Shown one piece after another: positions 8,921 to 18,972 of a DNA stretch of 64,000 bases; position 1 is the stretch's first letter; each line of letters begins with the position of its first letter. A model generated the notes under the pieces. That model was given only the letters and a program-made list of their open reading frames with translations, was not told the origin of the DNA and did not search any database. The translations under genes and the position numbers were made by a program. The stretch is from assembly GCA_052400625.1 (NCBI GenBank), contig JBQTGH010000013.1, one strand, 5' to 3'. The stretch is from Thermophagus sp052400625. Lineage in GTDB: Bacteria; Bacteroidota; Bacteroidia; Bacteroidales; Marinilabiliaceae.

Positions 8921-10831
8921 ATGAAAAATATTTTCTTATCCGTCTGTTTGTTGCTTACGCAGTTTTCTGTTGCTCAAAGCCCGGTTAAGCCGGCATCAAC
9001 AGGATTTGACATTTTTAGCCCCGGAATTTCTCACGGCAAAACCGACACCATCACCTACCCGTCAAAAACTGTCGGAAATGAACGAAAAGCCCTTATTTAC
9101 ACACCCCCGGGCTTCGATAAAGGCAAGAAGTATCCCGTTCTCTACCTGTTGCATGGCATCGGCGGCGATGAATTTGCATGGACGAAAAACGGAAATGCAG
9201 GCATCATTCTGGATAACCTGTATGCACAGGATAAATTAGAACCTATGATTGTGGTCATGCCCAATGGGCGGGCCATGAAAAACGACCGTGCCGAAGGCAA
9301 TATCTTCAACCCTGAAAGAGTAGAAGCATTTGCTACATTTGAAAAAGACCTGATTAACGATTTGATTCCTTTCGTTGAAAAGAATTACCCTGTAAAAAAA
9401 GACCGTGACCACAGGGCCATAGCCGGTCTTTCTATGGGGGGTGGCCAGTCCCTTAATTTCGGACTGGGCAATCTCGACAAATTTGCCTGGGTCGGTGGTT
9501 TTTCTTCTGCCCCAAACACAAAAAAACCAACCGAACTGGTTCCTGAACCAAAAAAATTGAAAAATGAACTTAATCTTTTATGGTTGTCTTGCGGCGATAA
9601 AGACAACCTGCTCCAAATAAGCAGGAATGTTCATGATCATCTGAATCAATCGGATGTTCCTCATATTTTTTATGTCGATCACGGCTACCACGATTTTAAC
9701 GTGTGGAAAAACAGTTTGTATATGTTTTCCCAGCTTCTTTTCAATCCGGTTAACGAAGCACATTTCGATGACATAAGCAATGTTGGACGACCAGCCGAAA
9801 CAAATGTTCGTTCAGCAGAATATCCAAAAATTCATCCCGACGGAACAGCCACTTTCCAAATAAAAGCACCTGACGCAGAAAAAATCCAGTTGGATCTGGG
9901 ACAAAAATATGACATGAATAAAACCGAAGAAGGCATCTGGCAGGTTACCACCGACTCGCTTGGTGAAGGTTTTCACTACTACTCCCTGATCATTGACGGA
10001 GTGGCCGTGGCCGATCCTGCCAGCGAAACTTTCTACGGCATGGGACGAATGGCCAGCGGTATTGAAGTGCCATTCAGTGGAGATGATTACTACACCATCA
10101 AACATGTCCCCCACGGTGACATCCGAATTAAACGCTACTATTCAGAAATTACCAATAGCTGGAGACAGTTTTATATCTACACCCCTCCCGGGTACGATGA
10201 TTCCGAACAGGAATATCCGGTTTTGTACCTCCTGCATGGCGGTGGAGAAGACCAGCGCGGATGGGCCACACAGGGAAAAGCAGACCTGATTCTTGACAAC
10301 CTTATTGCAGAAAAAAAAGCAAAACCCATGATCATTGTGATGATGGATGGCAACATCCCGGCGCCCACTTTCGGTGAAGCGATGCTGTCCATTTTTGAAA
10401 AAGAACTCACAGAAGCGGTTATTCCGTTTGTAGAAAGTAACTACAGAAAAAAATCCGGTGCTGAAAACCGGGCGCTTGCCGGTTTATCAATGGGAGGAAT
10501 ACAAACCCTTTATGCCGGAATTTACAACACGGATATTTTTTCCAGCCTTGGGATTTTCAGCTCAGGATGGATAATAGGCCCACATAACGATATTGCCAAT
10601 GCACAATACAAATTCATGGGTGAAAATGCGGATAAAATTAACAGCAACCTGGATCATCTGTGGATTTCAATGGGAGGTAAAGAAGACATTGCCTGGAAAA
10701 ACTGCCAGGTAATGATGTCCAAGTTCGATGAGCTAAAAATTGATTACACCTACAGCGAGTATCCTGGCGGGCACACCTGGCCGGTTTGGCGAAATAACTT
10801 GTACAATTTCGCCCAGGTCCTCTTTAAATAA
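8921..10831 (+). CDS. two-domain CE1 esterase (esterase - CBM48-like - esterase)
   Basis: Secreted protein with two complete CE1 (esterase D-like) domains. Domain A spans about 40-275 (HGIGGDEFAW, nucleophile Ser171 in GLSMGGG, His257 in GYHDFNVW). Domain B spans about 400-636 (HGGGEDQRGW, Ser523 in GLSMGGI, His618 in GGHTWPVW). Between them (about 290-390) lies the E-set/CBM48-like fold usually found in front of such esterases. CE1 members release ferulic or acetic acid from xylan. Signal peptide about 1-18. Both active sites appear intact, so the two halves may have different acyl or position preferences. Domain B with its E-set domain resembles the three later CE1 proteins at 18973, 20099 and 21588. 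Lies 47 bp after GH8. Confidence 0.92.
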   Translation: MKNIFLSVCLLLTQFSVAQSPVKPASTGFDIFSPGISHGKTDTITYPSKTVGNERKALIYTPPGFDKGKKYPVLYLLHGIGGDEFAWTKNGNAGIILDNLYAQDKLEPMIVVMPNGRAMKNDRAEGNIFNPERVEAFATFEKDLINDLIPFVEKNYPVKKDRDHRAIAGLSMGGGQSLNFGLGNLDKFAWVGGFSSAPNTKKPTELVPEPKKLKNELNLLWLSCGDKDNLLQISRNVHDHLNQSDVPHIFYVDHGYHDFNVWKNSLYMFSQLLFNPVNEAHFDDISNVGRPAETNVRSAEYPKIHPDGTATFQIKAPDAEKIQLDLGQKYDMNKTEEGIWQVTTDSLGEGFHYYSLIIDGVAVADPASETFYGMGRMASGIEVPFSGDDYYTIKHVPHGDIRIKRYYSEITNSWRQFYIYTPPGYDDSEQEYPVLYLLHGGGEDQRGWATQGKADLILDNLIAEKKAKPMIIVMMDGNIPAPTFGEAMLSIFEKELTEAVIPFVESNYRKKSGAENRALAGLSMGGIQTLYAGIYNTDIFSSLGIFSSGWIIGPHNDIANAQYKFMGENADKINSNLDHLWISMGGKEDIAWKNCQVMMSKFDELKIDYTYSEYPGGHTWPVWRNNLYNFAQVLFK

Positions 10832-10881
10832 ACAACGATCAAAATAACATAACACATTAACAACAAACTAAACACAAAAAA

Positions 10882-13419
10882 ATGACTCTCAACAATAATA
10901 ATCTACGCATAACGCTATTGCTATTAATATTCTCTGCCAGTAGCATTTTTTCATTTGGACAAAAATTACAACTCAACGAAAAAGAGTATTTTGAAACAAC
11001 CGGCTTAAATGTTCTGGTTTTCAACAACGAATACAATGGAATGTTCTTCGATGAAAAAACAGCCGGTATTGAACTCATCCATCATGGTGTCAGAACTTCA
11101 ACAGGAGGTGCTGTCAGACTTCAAAACACCCCTGAACAGTGGGATTTAATCCCTACGTTGGTTGAAAAAACAGTCGATAAAGACAACAAAAGCATAAAAT
11201 TCACACTACGGTATGAAGCTTATGATTTTGATTCAAAAATCACAGTAACTCCGAAAAGCAATGGTTTTCAGATAGCCGTATCGCTGGACAAACCACTTCC
11301 GGAGGAATTAGAAGGTAAAGCGGGTTTTAACCTGGAATTTTTGCCTTCAGCATACTTCGAAAAAGGCTACCTTGCAGATGGGAAACCGGCAAATTTTCCG
11401 CTATACCCGTCAGGTAATACAACCATTAAACCACTAAAAAACAAGATTCCCCAGTATGCAGAGCACAGCACTTTTGACGATCGCGGCCTTAAAGAATACA
11501 TCGAACCCAAACCATTGGCCAAAGGAAACACACTGGTTTTTGCTCCCGAAGATCCCGAAAGATATGTAAGGATTGAATCGGACTCAGAAATAATGCTTTT
11601 TGATGGTCGAAATCTTGCACAAAACGGATGGTTTATTACCCGAAGCATTTTGCCCGCCAACCAAACCGGTGAAGTTTTGAAATGGTATGTGGAACCACAA
11701 ACAATCGAAAACTGGGTACGCAAACCCAACATTGGTTTTTCCCAGGCCGGATACCATCCCGAGCAAAAGAAAGTCGCAGTTATTGAACTCGACACAAATG
11801 ATACTCCACTTGAACAGGCATCCATTTATAAAGTAACTGCAACAGGAGAAAAAGTAAAACATCTGACTGTTAATGTAGAAGAATGGGGAAAATATTTACG
11901 TTACAATTACCTGAAAGTGGACTTCAGTTCTGTAACAAAACCCGGTTTGTACTGCATCCAATATGGAGATCAAACGACCAATACCTTCTCCATTGACGCT
12001 AATGCTCTGAAAAATGTATGGCATCCAACGTTAGATGTTTTTCTGCCGGTGCAGATGGATCACATGACAGTAAACGAAGCCTATCGTACCTGGCATGGAG
12101 AACCGTTTAAAGATGATGCCTTGCAGGCACCTGTAAACATTGAATTCTTTGATGGTTACAGTATGGACTCGGTAACCGACACAAAGTATAAACCTCTGGA
12201 GCGAATCCCCGGCCTGGCCGTTGGCGGCTGGTTCGATGCAGGCGATTATGATATCCAAACCGGCACGCATTGTCGTACCATTCAGAGCCTGGTAGATACA
12301 TGGGAATACTTCAAAGTCAGCCGGGACCAGACTTTTATTGATCAGGAAACCCGGTACGTTGATATCCACCGTCCCGATGGTGATCCGGATATTCTTCAGC
12401 AAATTGAACACGGCACACTGAACCTGGTGGCACAGATTGAAAATATCGGGCATCCTGTTCGGGGAATTATTGTCCCCAACTTGCATCAATATCATCACCT
12501 GGGAGATGCATCTACCGAAACCGATAATTTGCCTTACAATCCGGAACTCGAACCTTACGAAACGGATGGAGTGAGTTCAGGAACCCTGGATGACCGCTGG
12601 GCCTTCACCAACCGCAACCACATGCTTGACTTTTCAACGGTTGCAGCTCTTTCTGCAGCCAATAGAGCATTGAAAGACTACAACAGTGAACTGGCTGATA
12701 AATGCCTCCGTCTGTCTAAAAAACTTTATTCTGAGGCTGCTGAAATAATGAAAACAGCCAAACCAAACAGATTTTCAAGATGGGGGCGTTTTAATGAAAT
12801 AGCTGCAGTACTTCAATTGTATATTGCCACAGGAGAGAATTCTTATGCAGAGCGCTACGAGGAACTTATCTGGCCAGCGTTGGAGGAGTCATCAGAATGG
12901 ACACTGTCTATGGCGCTTCAGGCACTTCCCCATATGGATGAAGACTTTAAAGAAAAGCTTGAAAAATACGTAGCTAAACACAAAGCCGAAATCACCGAAT
13001 TAGAAGCTGAAAATCCTTATGGAGTCCCGATTTCTACAAGAGGATGGGCCGGAAATTCAGGTGTCATCGATTGGTCAATCACCAACTACATGGCCTACAA
13101 AGCCTTTCCCGAAATCATCGAAAAGGAAGATGTCTACAAAGGATTGAATTACTTATTTGGATGCCACCCTTATTCCAATATCTCTTTTGTTTCTGCTGTG
13201 GGTACCCGCTCCAAGAAGGTTGCCTATGGAAGCAACAGAGCCGATTTCAGATTTATTGCAGGCGGCGTGGTGCCGGGAGTATTGATATTAAATCCCGATT
13301 TTCCCGAAAACAAGGAAGACTGGCCGTTTTTCTGGGGAGAAAACGAGTATGTCATCGATATTGGTGCAGCATATATCTATCTGGCCAATGCAGTTAACGA
13401 TTTGTTAAACGAACAATAA
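10882..13419 (+). CDS. GH9 family glycoside hydrolase
   Basis: Inverting GH9 enzyme of 845 residues. After a signal peptide (about 1-26, FSFGQ) comes a long N-terminal beta-rich region (about 30-280), then the cellulase-type Ig domain (about 285-375, NIGFSQAGYHP), then the (alpha/alpha)6 catalytic domain. The catalytic base motif is GGWFDAGDYD with Asp452 and Asp455; the acid is Glu822 in WGENEYVID close to the C-terminus. Family members mostly cut beta-1,4-glucans, some act on xyloglucan or as exo-enzymes, and several sit in xylan loci with unclear roles. The extra N-terminal region is not part of a standard GH9. It is 50 bp after the CE1 gene and 19 bp before GH51, in a tight operon. Confidence 0.9.
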   Translation: MTLNNNNLRITLLLLIFSASSIFSFGQKLQLNEKEYFETTGLNVLVFNNEYNGMFFDEKTAGIELIHHGVRTSTGGAVRLQNTPEQWDLIPTLVEKTVDKDNKSIKFTLRYEAYDFDSKITVTPKSNGFQIAVSLDKPLPEELEGKAGFNLEFLPSAYFEKGYLADGKPANFPLYPSGNTTIKPLKNKIPQYAEHSTFDDRGLKEYIEPKPLAKGNTLVFAPEDPERYVRIESDSEIMLFDGRNLAQNGWFITRSILPANQTGEVLKWYVEPQTIENWVRKPNIGFSQAGYHPEQKKVAVIELDTNDTPLEQASIYKVTATGEKVKHLTVNVEEWGKYLRYNYLKVDFSSVTKPGLYCIQYGDQTTNTFSIDANALKNVWHPTLDVFLPVQMDHMTVNEAYRTWHGEPFKDDALQAPVNIEFFDGYSMDSVTDTKYKPLERIPGLAVGGWFDAGDYDIQTGTHCRTIQSLVDTWEYFKVSRDQTFIDQETRYVDIHRPDGDPDILQQIEHGTLNLVAQIENIGHPVRGIIVPNLHQYHHLGDASTETDNLPYNPELEPYETDGVSSGTLDDRWAFTNRNHMLDFSTVAALSAANRALKDYNSELADKCLRLSKKLYSEAAEIMKTAKPNRFSRWGRFNEIAAVLQLYIATGENSYAERYEELIWPALEESSEWTLSMALQALPHMDEDFKEKLEKYVAKHKAEITELEAENPYGVPISTRGWAGNSGVIDWSITNYMAYKAFPEIIEKEDVYKGLNYLFGCHPYSNISFVSAVGTRSKKVAYGSNRADFRFIAGGVVPGVLILNPDFPENKEDWPFFWGENEYVIDIGAAYIYLANAVNDLLNEQ

Positions 13420-13438
13420 CCCTTAAACCAGAAAAGTT

Positions 13439-14950
13439 ATGAAACTTCTTAAGAATACCTGCCTTTTCACTTTAGTGTTATGCTTGTTCTCCGGCATCCT
13501 CACTGCCCAGGAAACCGCATTGATAAAAATCGACCCCGACCGAAAAATTGACACCATTGATCCCAATATTTATGGGGCCTTTGTGGAGCCAATCCGAACG
13601 GTGGTCTATGGAAATATTTATGATCCTGAATCCCCCTTTGCCGATGAAAATGGATTCCGGAAAGACTTCATTAATCTTATAAAAGAATTGAACGTGCGCA
13701 ACGTCCGTTGGCCAGGAGGAAACTTTGTTTCAGGTTATAACTGGGAAGATGGCATCGGTCCGAAAGACCAGCGCCCGGCCAAACTTGATCTGGCATGGAA
13801 GCAAGTTGAAACCAACCAGATGGGAACCGACGAATATGCCAAATTCTGCAGTCTGATCGGTGCGGATAACTTTCTTTGCATCAACGCCGGGACAGGTACG
13901 CTTGATGATGCCCGCAACTGGGTAGAATACTGTAATTACGAAAAAGGAACTTACTATTCCGACCTGCGAAGAAAATATGGCAATGAAGAGCCCTTCAATG
14001 TTAAATACGTGGGTCTTGGAAATGAAATAGACGGCCCCTGGCAAATGGGACAAAAATCTGCGGAAGATTATTGCAAATTTGCACTGGAAGCCGGAAAACT
14101 TATAGCGCTTATCGATGATAACATAAAGCTCGTTGCTTCTGGTTCTTCACTATATCGCCCCGGAAACAAGTGGGTTGACTGGAATGAATACGTTCTGGAT
14201 AAAATGGTGGGAAAAATTGACTACATCTCGATTCACCGATATGCCAGTGAAGCCCTCCCGGGAGGCAGAGAAAACGATGTTTTTTCAGACCACATGTCAC
14301 TGGGACTGGAAATAGATGAAAAAATAGAAACCACACAGGCTTCCATTCAAAAAGCAATGGTAAAATCCGGTTCCGGGCGTCCGGTTTATATCTCTTTTGA
14401 TGAGTATTCACCAGGTTTTGGCGGAATTAGAAGTGCTTTATTGCTGGCCCAACATCTGAACTCGTTCATCCGCCATGCCGATATTGTAAAAATGGCTAAC
14501 ATAACTATGATTACAGGCCTGACAGGACATTCGCCTGAAGGTGTTTTTAAAAATTCCCTGTTCCATACATTCGATCTCTATTCCAACAATGCGCTTGGCA
14601 CTGCCCTGGATGTTTATACTGACGCGCCATCCTACAACAATGAGATTTTCGACAACATCCCCTATCTGGATGTGACAGCAATATTTAATGAATCGGATAG
14701 GAAAGTAATTGTCAATGTGGTAAACAGACATGAAACAGATGCAATCGAGACAAAAATCGATTTACAAGCCGGGAAATACACAGGCAAAGCTACTGTTAAA
14801 GTAATTAATGCCGATAACCTGGAAGCCAGAAATACCATTGATGAATCTCCTGTTTCAGTAGAAACCGATCAAATAAACTTTAAAGGGAACGTCATCAAAC
14901 ATACTTTTCCTGCGCATTCATTTACTCAAATCGAAATCGCGACGAAATAA
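13439..14950 (+). CDS. GH51 alpha-L-arabinofuranosidase
   Basis: Retaining GH51 enzyme removing L-arabinofuranose from arabinoxylan. The signal peptide ends about residue 24 (LTAQ), so it acts outside the cytoplasm. Acid/base Glu196 is in GLGNEIDGPWQMG and nucleophile Glu322 in ISFDEYSPG. The TIM barrel is followed by a C-terminal beta-sandwich (about 400-503). Length 503 is normal. The N-terminal motif DPNIYGAFVEP and the RWPGGNFVSGYNW block are typical. It is 19 bp downstream of the GH9 gene and 16 bp before the GH3 gene, so co-transcription is likely. Confidence 0.95.
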   Translation: MKLLKNTCLFTLVLCLFSGILTAQETALIKIDPDRKIDTIDPNIYGAFVEPIRTVVYGNIYDPESPFADENGFRKDFINLIKELNVRNVRWPGGNFVSGYNWEDGIGPKDQRPAKLDLAWKQVETNQMGTDEYAKFCSLIGADNFLCINAGTGTLDDARNWVEYCNYEKGTYYSDLRRKYGNEEPFNVKYVGLGNEIDGPWQMGQKSAEDYCKFALEAGKLIALIDDNIKLVASGSSLYRPGNKWVDWNEYVLDKMVGKIDYISIHRYASEALPGGRENDVFSDHMSLGLEIDEKIETTQASIQKAMVKSGSGRPVYISFDEYSPGFGGIRSALLLAQHLNSFIRHADIVKMANITMITGLTGHSPEGVFKNSLFHTFDLYSNNALGTALDVYTDAPSYNNEIFDNIPYLDVTAIFNESDRKVIVNVVNRHETDAIETKIDLQAGKYTGKATVKVINADNLEARNTIDESPVSVETDQINFKGNVIKHTFPAHSFTQIEIATK

Positions 14951-14966
14951 TCTTTAAATTTTTGTT

Positions 14967-17900
14967 ATGCAACGTTCAATAGCAAAACTGTTTTTTCTAA
15001 CCATTGTCAGCGTCTCCATTATGGCTTTCATCCCCGGCGGGGAACATACCAAAAAGCCCATATACCTGAACACCGCCTATTCATTCGAAGAAAGGGCAGC
15101 TGACCTGGTTTCGCGAATGACCCCCGAAGAAAAACAAAGTCAGTTTGGCAACACCATGCCTGCCATCCCGCGATTGGGAGTCAACTCCTATAATTTCTGG
15201 GGAGAAGCTCTGCACGGAATTATGGGTCGAAATAATAACAGCGGAATGACCGCCACATCATTTCCTAATAGTGTAGCAGCAGGTGCTACCTGGGATCCTG
15301 AATTGATTAAGCGGGAAACCAAAGTCATTTCTGATGAAGCCCGCGGGTTTAATCATGATTTAATTTTTACACTCACATACTGGTCGCCTGTTATTGAACC
15401 AGCCAGAGATCCCCGTTGGGGCAGAACTGCTGAAACGTTTGGTGAAGATCCGTTCCTGGTTTCAGAGATCGGGAAAGGGTTTATTCAGGGAATGATGGGT
15501 GATGATCCCCGGTATCTGAAGACCGTCCCCTGTGGAAAACACTATCTGGCCAACAATACCGAGTTCAATCGTCATTCGGGTAGTTCTGATCTGGATCAAA
15601 GGGACATGTATGAATATTACCTCCTGCCCTACCGGACACTCATTCGCGATTACAATCTTCCTTCTATTATGACAGCATACAATGCAGTAAACGGGGTTCC
15701 GGTTTCAGCCAGCAAATTTTTGGTGGATACGCTTGCCCGTAAAATATATGGGCTGGATGGATATGTAACCGGCGATTGTGGCGCAATTGACGACATTGTA
15801 AGAGGACATCATTATACCGATGATTATACCCGGGCGGCAGCAATGGGTATCAGATCAGGTGTTGATATTGACTGTGGAGGTGTCTATCAGGAACATGCAC
15901 TGAAAGCATTGGAAGAGGGATTGATTACTCAGGGCGAAATTGATAAAGCACTGATTAACATTTTTACCATCAGAATGCGAACCGGCGAATTTGACCCCAA
16001 AGGCATGGTTCCTTACGCCGGAATCAAACCCAGTAAAGTAAATGATCCTTCGCACCATGACCTGGCCATTGAAATGGCAACAAAAACACCTGTTCTGCTG
16101 AAAAACGACAAGATAGCAAAATCAGAAAATAAAACGTTGCCTATTGATTTGTCCAAAATCGAGAAAATAGCCGTTTTAGGCCCTCAGGCCAATTTGGTAG
16201 AACTGGGAGATTATTCAGGCCTGGTCGAACCCGATTTGAGAATTACTCCGCTGGCCGGGATTCAAAATTACATTAAAGAACATAACCTAAATACAGAAGT
16301 TGTCTCAAAGTCTGGCGGTAACACAGAAAAAAGCACAGATTTTTTTACCATTTCCAACTTTTCAACCGTCACTACAGACGGCAGCATTCAGGAATTCGAT
16401 GCTACCAAATTTGATAAATCAGCCAAAGGTTTAATTACTGCTGAACGTTTTGGACATACGACTGTAAGGGGCATAAAAGATGGTGACTGGACTTTATATG
16501 AAAATATTGACATTACCGATGTAGATTCCATCCGCTTCAACATGACCATTGCCGAAGATGGTGGATTACTTGAAGTACGTGTCGGGTCTGCAACCGGAAA
16601 TGTTCTGGCTTCTAAAAAAATAGTATCCACAAACAAGGGAAATAACAACTCATGGTTCAGACGGCCAGAAACAGTGACGGTTAAAATCAACACCCTGGGA
16701 ATAACAGGGCCGCAAACACTGGTGCTTGTTTATCACGAACCGGAATCAGACGGCACCGACCAGGAAACACTGGATATGGCTGCTTCTGCAGATGTGGCTT
16801 TGGTGTTTGTAGGAACCGACCAATCCACCGGAAGAGAAGAATCGGATCGTTTCTCCATCACACTTCCCGGCAATCAGAATCAGCTGATTAAAGATGTGGC
16901 AGATGCCAATCCCAACACAATAGTGGTGATGCAGACTATGGGGATGGTAGAAGTTGAAGAATTTAAAAATCATCCCAATATCAAAGGTATTATCTGGACA
17001 GGATATAACGGACAGGCACAGGGAACTGCAATGGCAAAAATCCTTTTTGGGGATGTCAACCCCGGAGGAAAACTCAATGTTACCTGGCATAAATCGCTTA
17101 ATGACATTCCTGATTTTAACGATTATACCCTGAGAAAGGGCGATGAGAATAATGGCCGAACATATTGGTACTTCGACGATGAAGTATCTTATGAGTTTGG
17201 TTTTGGCCTTTCATACACCACCTTCGAGTACAGCAATTTTGAAATAAGCCAGACCAATATTACACCAAACGATAAAATTACGGTAAGTGTTGATGTAAAA
17301 AATACCGGTAAGGTTGATGGTGATGAGATCGTTCAGATTTATGTAAGAACGCCTGACAGTCCGGCTTCACTTAACAGACCGATCAAAAGACTGAAAGGCT
17401 TCAAGAGAGTTACCATTCCTAAAGGTCAGGTTAAAAGAGTTCATATTGACATCGACTGTGAAGACCTGTGGTTCTGGGATGCAGAAAATGGTCAAATCAC
17501 TTTTGACAAGGGGAAATACATTTTTGAAATTGGTGCTTCTTCAAGAGACATCAAAGGTACGGTAGAAGCCACTATGCAAGGCAGGTATAAGCCCGAACTC
17601 GTCAATGTTGTTGCCCAAAGCGACAAAATTGTTCTGAAGCCTGGTGACGTAATCCAAACCAGCGTAACAGCTGCCATGTCAGACGACAGCTTTTATGACA
17701 TCAACAAAGCTTCCGTAACATACAGAAGTAATAATCCGGCAGTGGTAAGCGTTGACCAACACGGTAAAGTTACGGCTACAGGTGTCGGTGTTGCATCTGT
17801 ATTTGCGGATGTTACGATCAATGGCAAAACGGTATCTGACGGCTATCCTGTGAAAGTAATGCCCGATTTGACACCAAAATCAATTTCAGTGAATGGAGAA

Positions 17901-18782
17901 GCAATCCCGGATTTTGACAAAGATGTAAAAGCTTATAGTTACCTGCTTAAGAAAGGTTCAAAAGCACCAAAAGTAGAAGCAGTAGCCGTCAGTGATCAAA
18001 TCAGGGTAGATATTCAACAAGCCAAAGGTATCCCCGGAACGGCCGTGGTCACTTTCGTAGATGACATCACACTTGAGAAAAACATTTACTATGTCAATTT
18101 TGATGTAAAATCTGTTAGTGAGGAGTTTAATGGCTCTGAAATTGGTCCGCAATGGGAATGGTTACGGGAAAACCCATCAAACCACAGTCTCTCAAAGAAA
18201 AAGGGTGCTCTTACCATCACCAGTGAACCCGGAGGCGTATCGGAAAACACAAACAATGCAAAGAACATATTGCTCCAAAGTGCCAATTCCGACTGGACCA
18301 TAGAAACAAAACTGGTGGGTTCAAGGATGCCTTCACAGCCAGAAAATGCAGGAATTATTGTTTATCAGAATGACGAAAACTTCATTAAACTGGTGCACCG
18401 GGCTGTTATCAAAACCACCCGTGTCAGGGAACCCCAACCGGGAACCATCGACCTTGTGATGGAGGAAAACGATATTTCCAAATCACTGGCTTCTTTTAAA
18501 CTCAAAGAACCTGTAACAGAAGACAATGAGCTAATTCTTAAACTCACAAAAAAAGGAAGTATATACACCGCATATTATTCTGTTGATAACGGTGAAAACT
18601 TTGAAACCCTGGGCACTGCCGAGCTCCTGCTTAAAGATATTAAAGCAGGGCTTATGGTGGCAGACGGCACTATTGCAAATTACATGAAGAGTACTTTCTG
18701 GTTTGATTCTGACACAACAAAACCGGATTCACCTTTTGATGTTTCGTTCGATTATTTCCGTATCGAAAACATTAGTAAATGA
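14967..18782 (+). CDS. very long multi-domain GH3 (probable beta-xylosidase)
   Basis: A 1271-residue GH3; common GH3 enzymes have 750-870. In order: signal peptide; GH3 N-terminal barrel with nucleophile Asp270 (VTGDCGAIDD); the GH3 C-terminal domain, interrupted at about 470-590 by a beta-sandwich that looks like a carbohydrate-binding insert; a fibronectin-like domain (about 745-860); a BIG2-like Ig domain (about 870-960, NNPAVVSVDQHGKVTATG); an Ig-like module (about 965-1050) also present at the end of the GH43 at 24702; and a C-terminal concanavalin-like domain (about 1055-1271) of the type that ends GH43 xylosidases. Beta-xylosidase fits the neighbours; substrate is not proven. Its last codons and TGA lie in a word shared with the downstream repeat. 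Confidence 0.9.
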   Translation: MQRSIAKLFFLTIVSVSIMAFIPGGEHTKKPIYLNTAYSFEERAADLVSRMTPEEKQSQFGNTMPAIPRLGVNSYNFWGEALHGIMGRNNNSGMTATSFPNSVAAGATWDPELIKRETKVISDEARGFNHDLIFTLTYWSPVIEPARDPRWGRTAETFGEDPFLVSEIGKGFIQGMMGDDPRYLKTVPCGKHYLANNTEFNRHSGSSDLDQRDMYEYYLLPYRTLIRDYNLPSIMTAYNAVNGVPVSASKFLVDTLARKIYGLDGYVTGDCGAIDDIVRGHHYTDDYTRAAAMGIRSGVDIDCGGVYQEHALKALEEGLITQGEIDKALINIFTIRMRTGEFDPKGMVPYAGIKPSKVNDPSHHDLAIEMATKTPVLLKNDKIAKSENKTLPIDLSKIEKIAVLGPQANLVELGDYSGLVEPDLRITPLAGIQNYIKEHNLNTEVVSKSGGNTEKSTDFFTISNFSTVTTDGSIQEFDATKFDKSAKGLITAERFGHTTVRGIKDGDWTLYENIDITDVDSIRFNMTIAEDGGLLEVRVGSATGNVLASKKIVSTNKGNNNSWFRRPETVTVKINTLGITGPQTLVLVYHEPESDGTDQETLDMAASADVALVFVGTDQSTGREESDRFSITLPGNQNQLIKDVADANPNTIVVMQTMGMVEVEEFKNHPNIKGIIWTGYNGQAQGTAMAKILFGDVNPGGKLNVTWHKSLNDIPDFNDYTLRKGDENNGRTYWYFDDEVSYEFGFGLSYTTFEYSNFEISQTNITPNDKITVSVDVKNTGKVDGDEIVQIYVRTPDSPASLNRPIKRLKGFKRVTIPKGQVKRVHIDIDCEDLWFWDAENGQITFDKGKYIFEIGASSRDIKGTVEATMQGRYKPELVNVVAQSDKIVLKPGDVIQTSVTAAMSDDSFYDINKASVTYRSNNPAVVSVDQHGKVTATGVGVASVFADVTINGKTVSDGYPVKVMPDLTPKSISVNGEAIPDFDKDVKAYSYLLKKGSKAPKVEAVAVSDQIRVDIQQAKGIPGTAVVTFVDDITLEKNIYYVNFDVKSVSEEFNGSEIGPQWEWLRENPSNHSLSKKKGALTITSEPGGVSENTNNAKNILLQSANSDWTIETKLVGSRMPSQPENAGIIVYQNDENFIKLVHRAVIKTTRVREPQPGTIDLVMEENDISKSLASFKLKEPVTEDNELILKLTKKGSIYTAYYSVDNGENFETLGTAELLLKDIKAGLMVADGTIANYMKSTFWFDSDTTKPDSPFDVSFDYFRIENISK

Positions 18783-18956
18783 GTATTTTGGAGGCAAGCG
18801 TAACGCAGCAAATGGTCCTTTATGGACAGACACTAAATAGTTGAAAAACGAAAAGTGCTTTTCGTTGCATTACGCTCGCACCTGGCACTTTTTGAATAGA
18901 CACACATTGTGTAAAAATTTAGCAAATTTTTAAAACAGACACTATTTACTAACCAA
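18775..18956. repeat. rearranged copy A of the TAGTGTC palindromic element
   Basis: The word GTAAATGAGTATTTTGGAGG and the following 50 bases match the right half of the copy at 21401-21560, ending at GGACAGACACTA (18825-18836). It continues into further pieces of the same family (TACGCTCGCACCTGGCACTTT, reversed) and ends in another AACAGACACTATTTA near 18956. The copy therefore looks like two half-elements joined. It begins inside the last codons of the GH3 gene and fills the space up to the next CE1 gene. Confidence 0.65.
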
Positions 18957-18972
18957 ATAATCAAGAATTACC

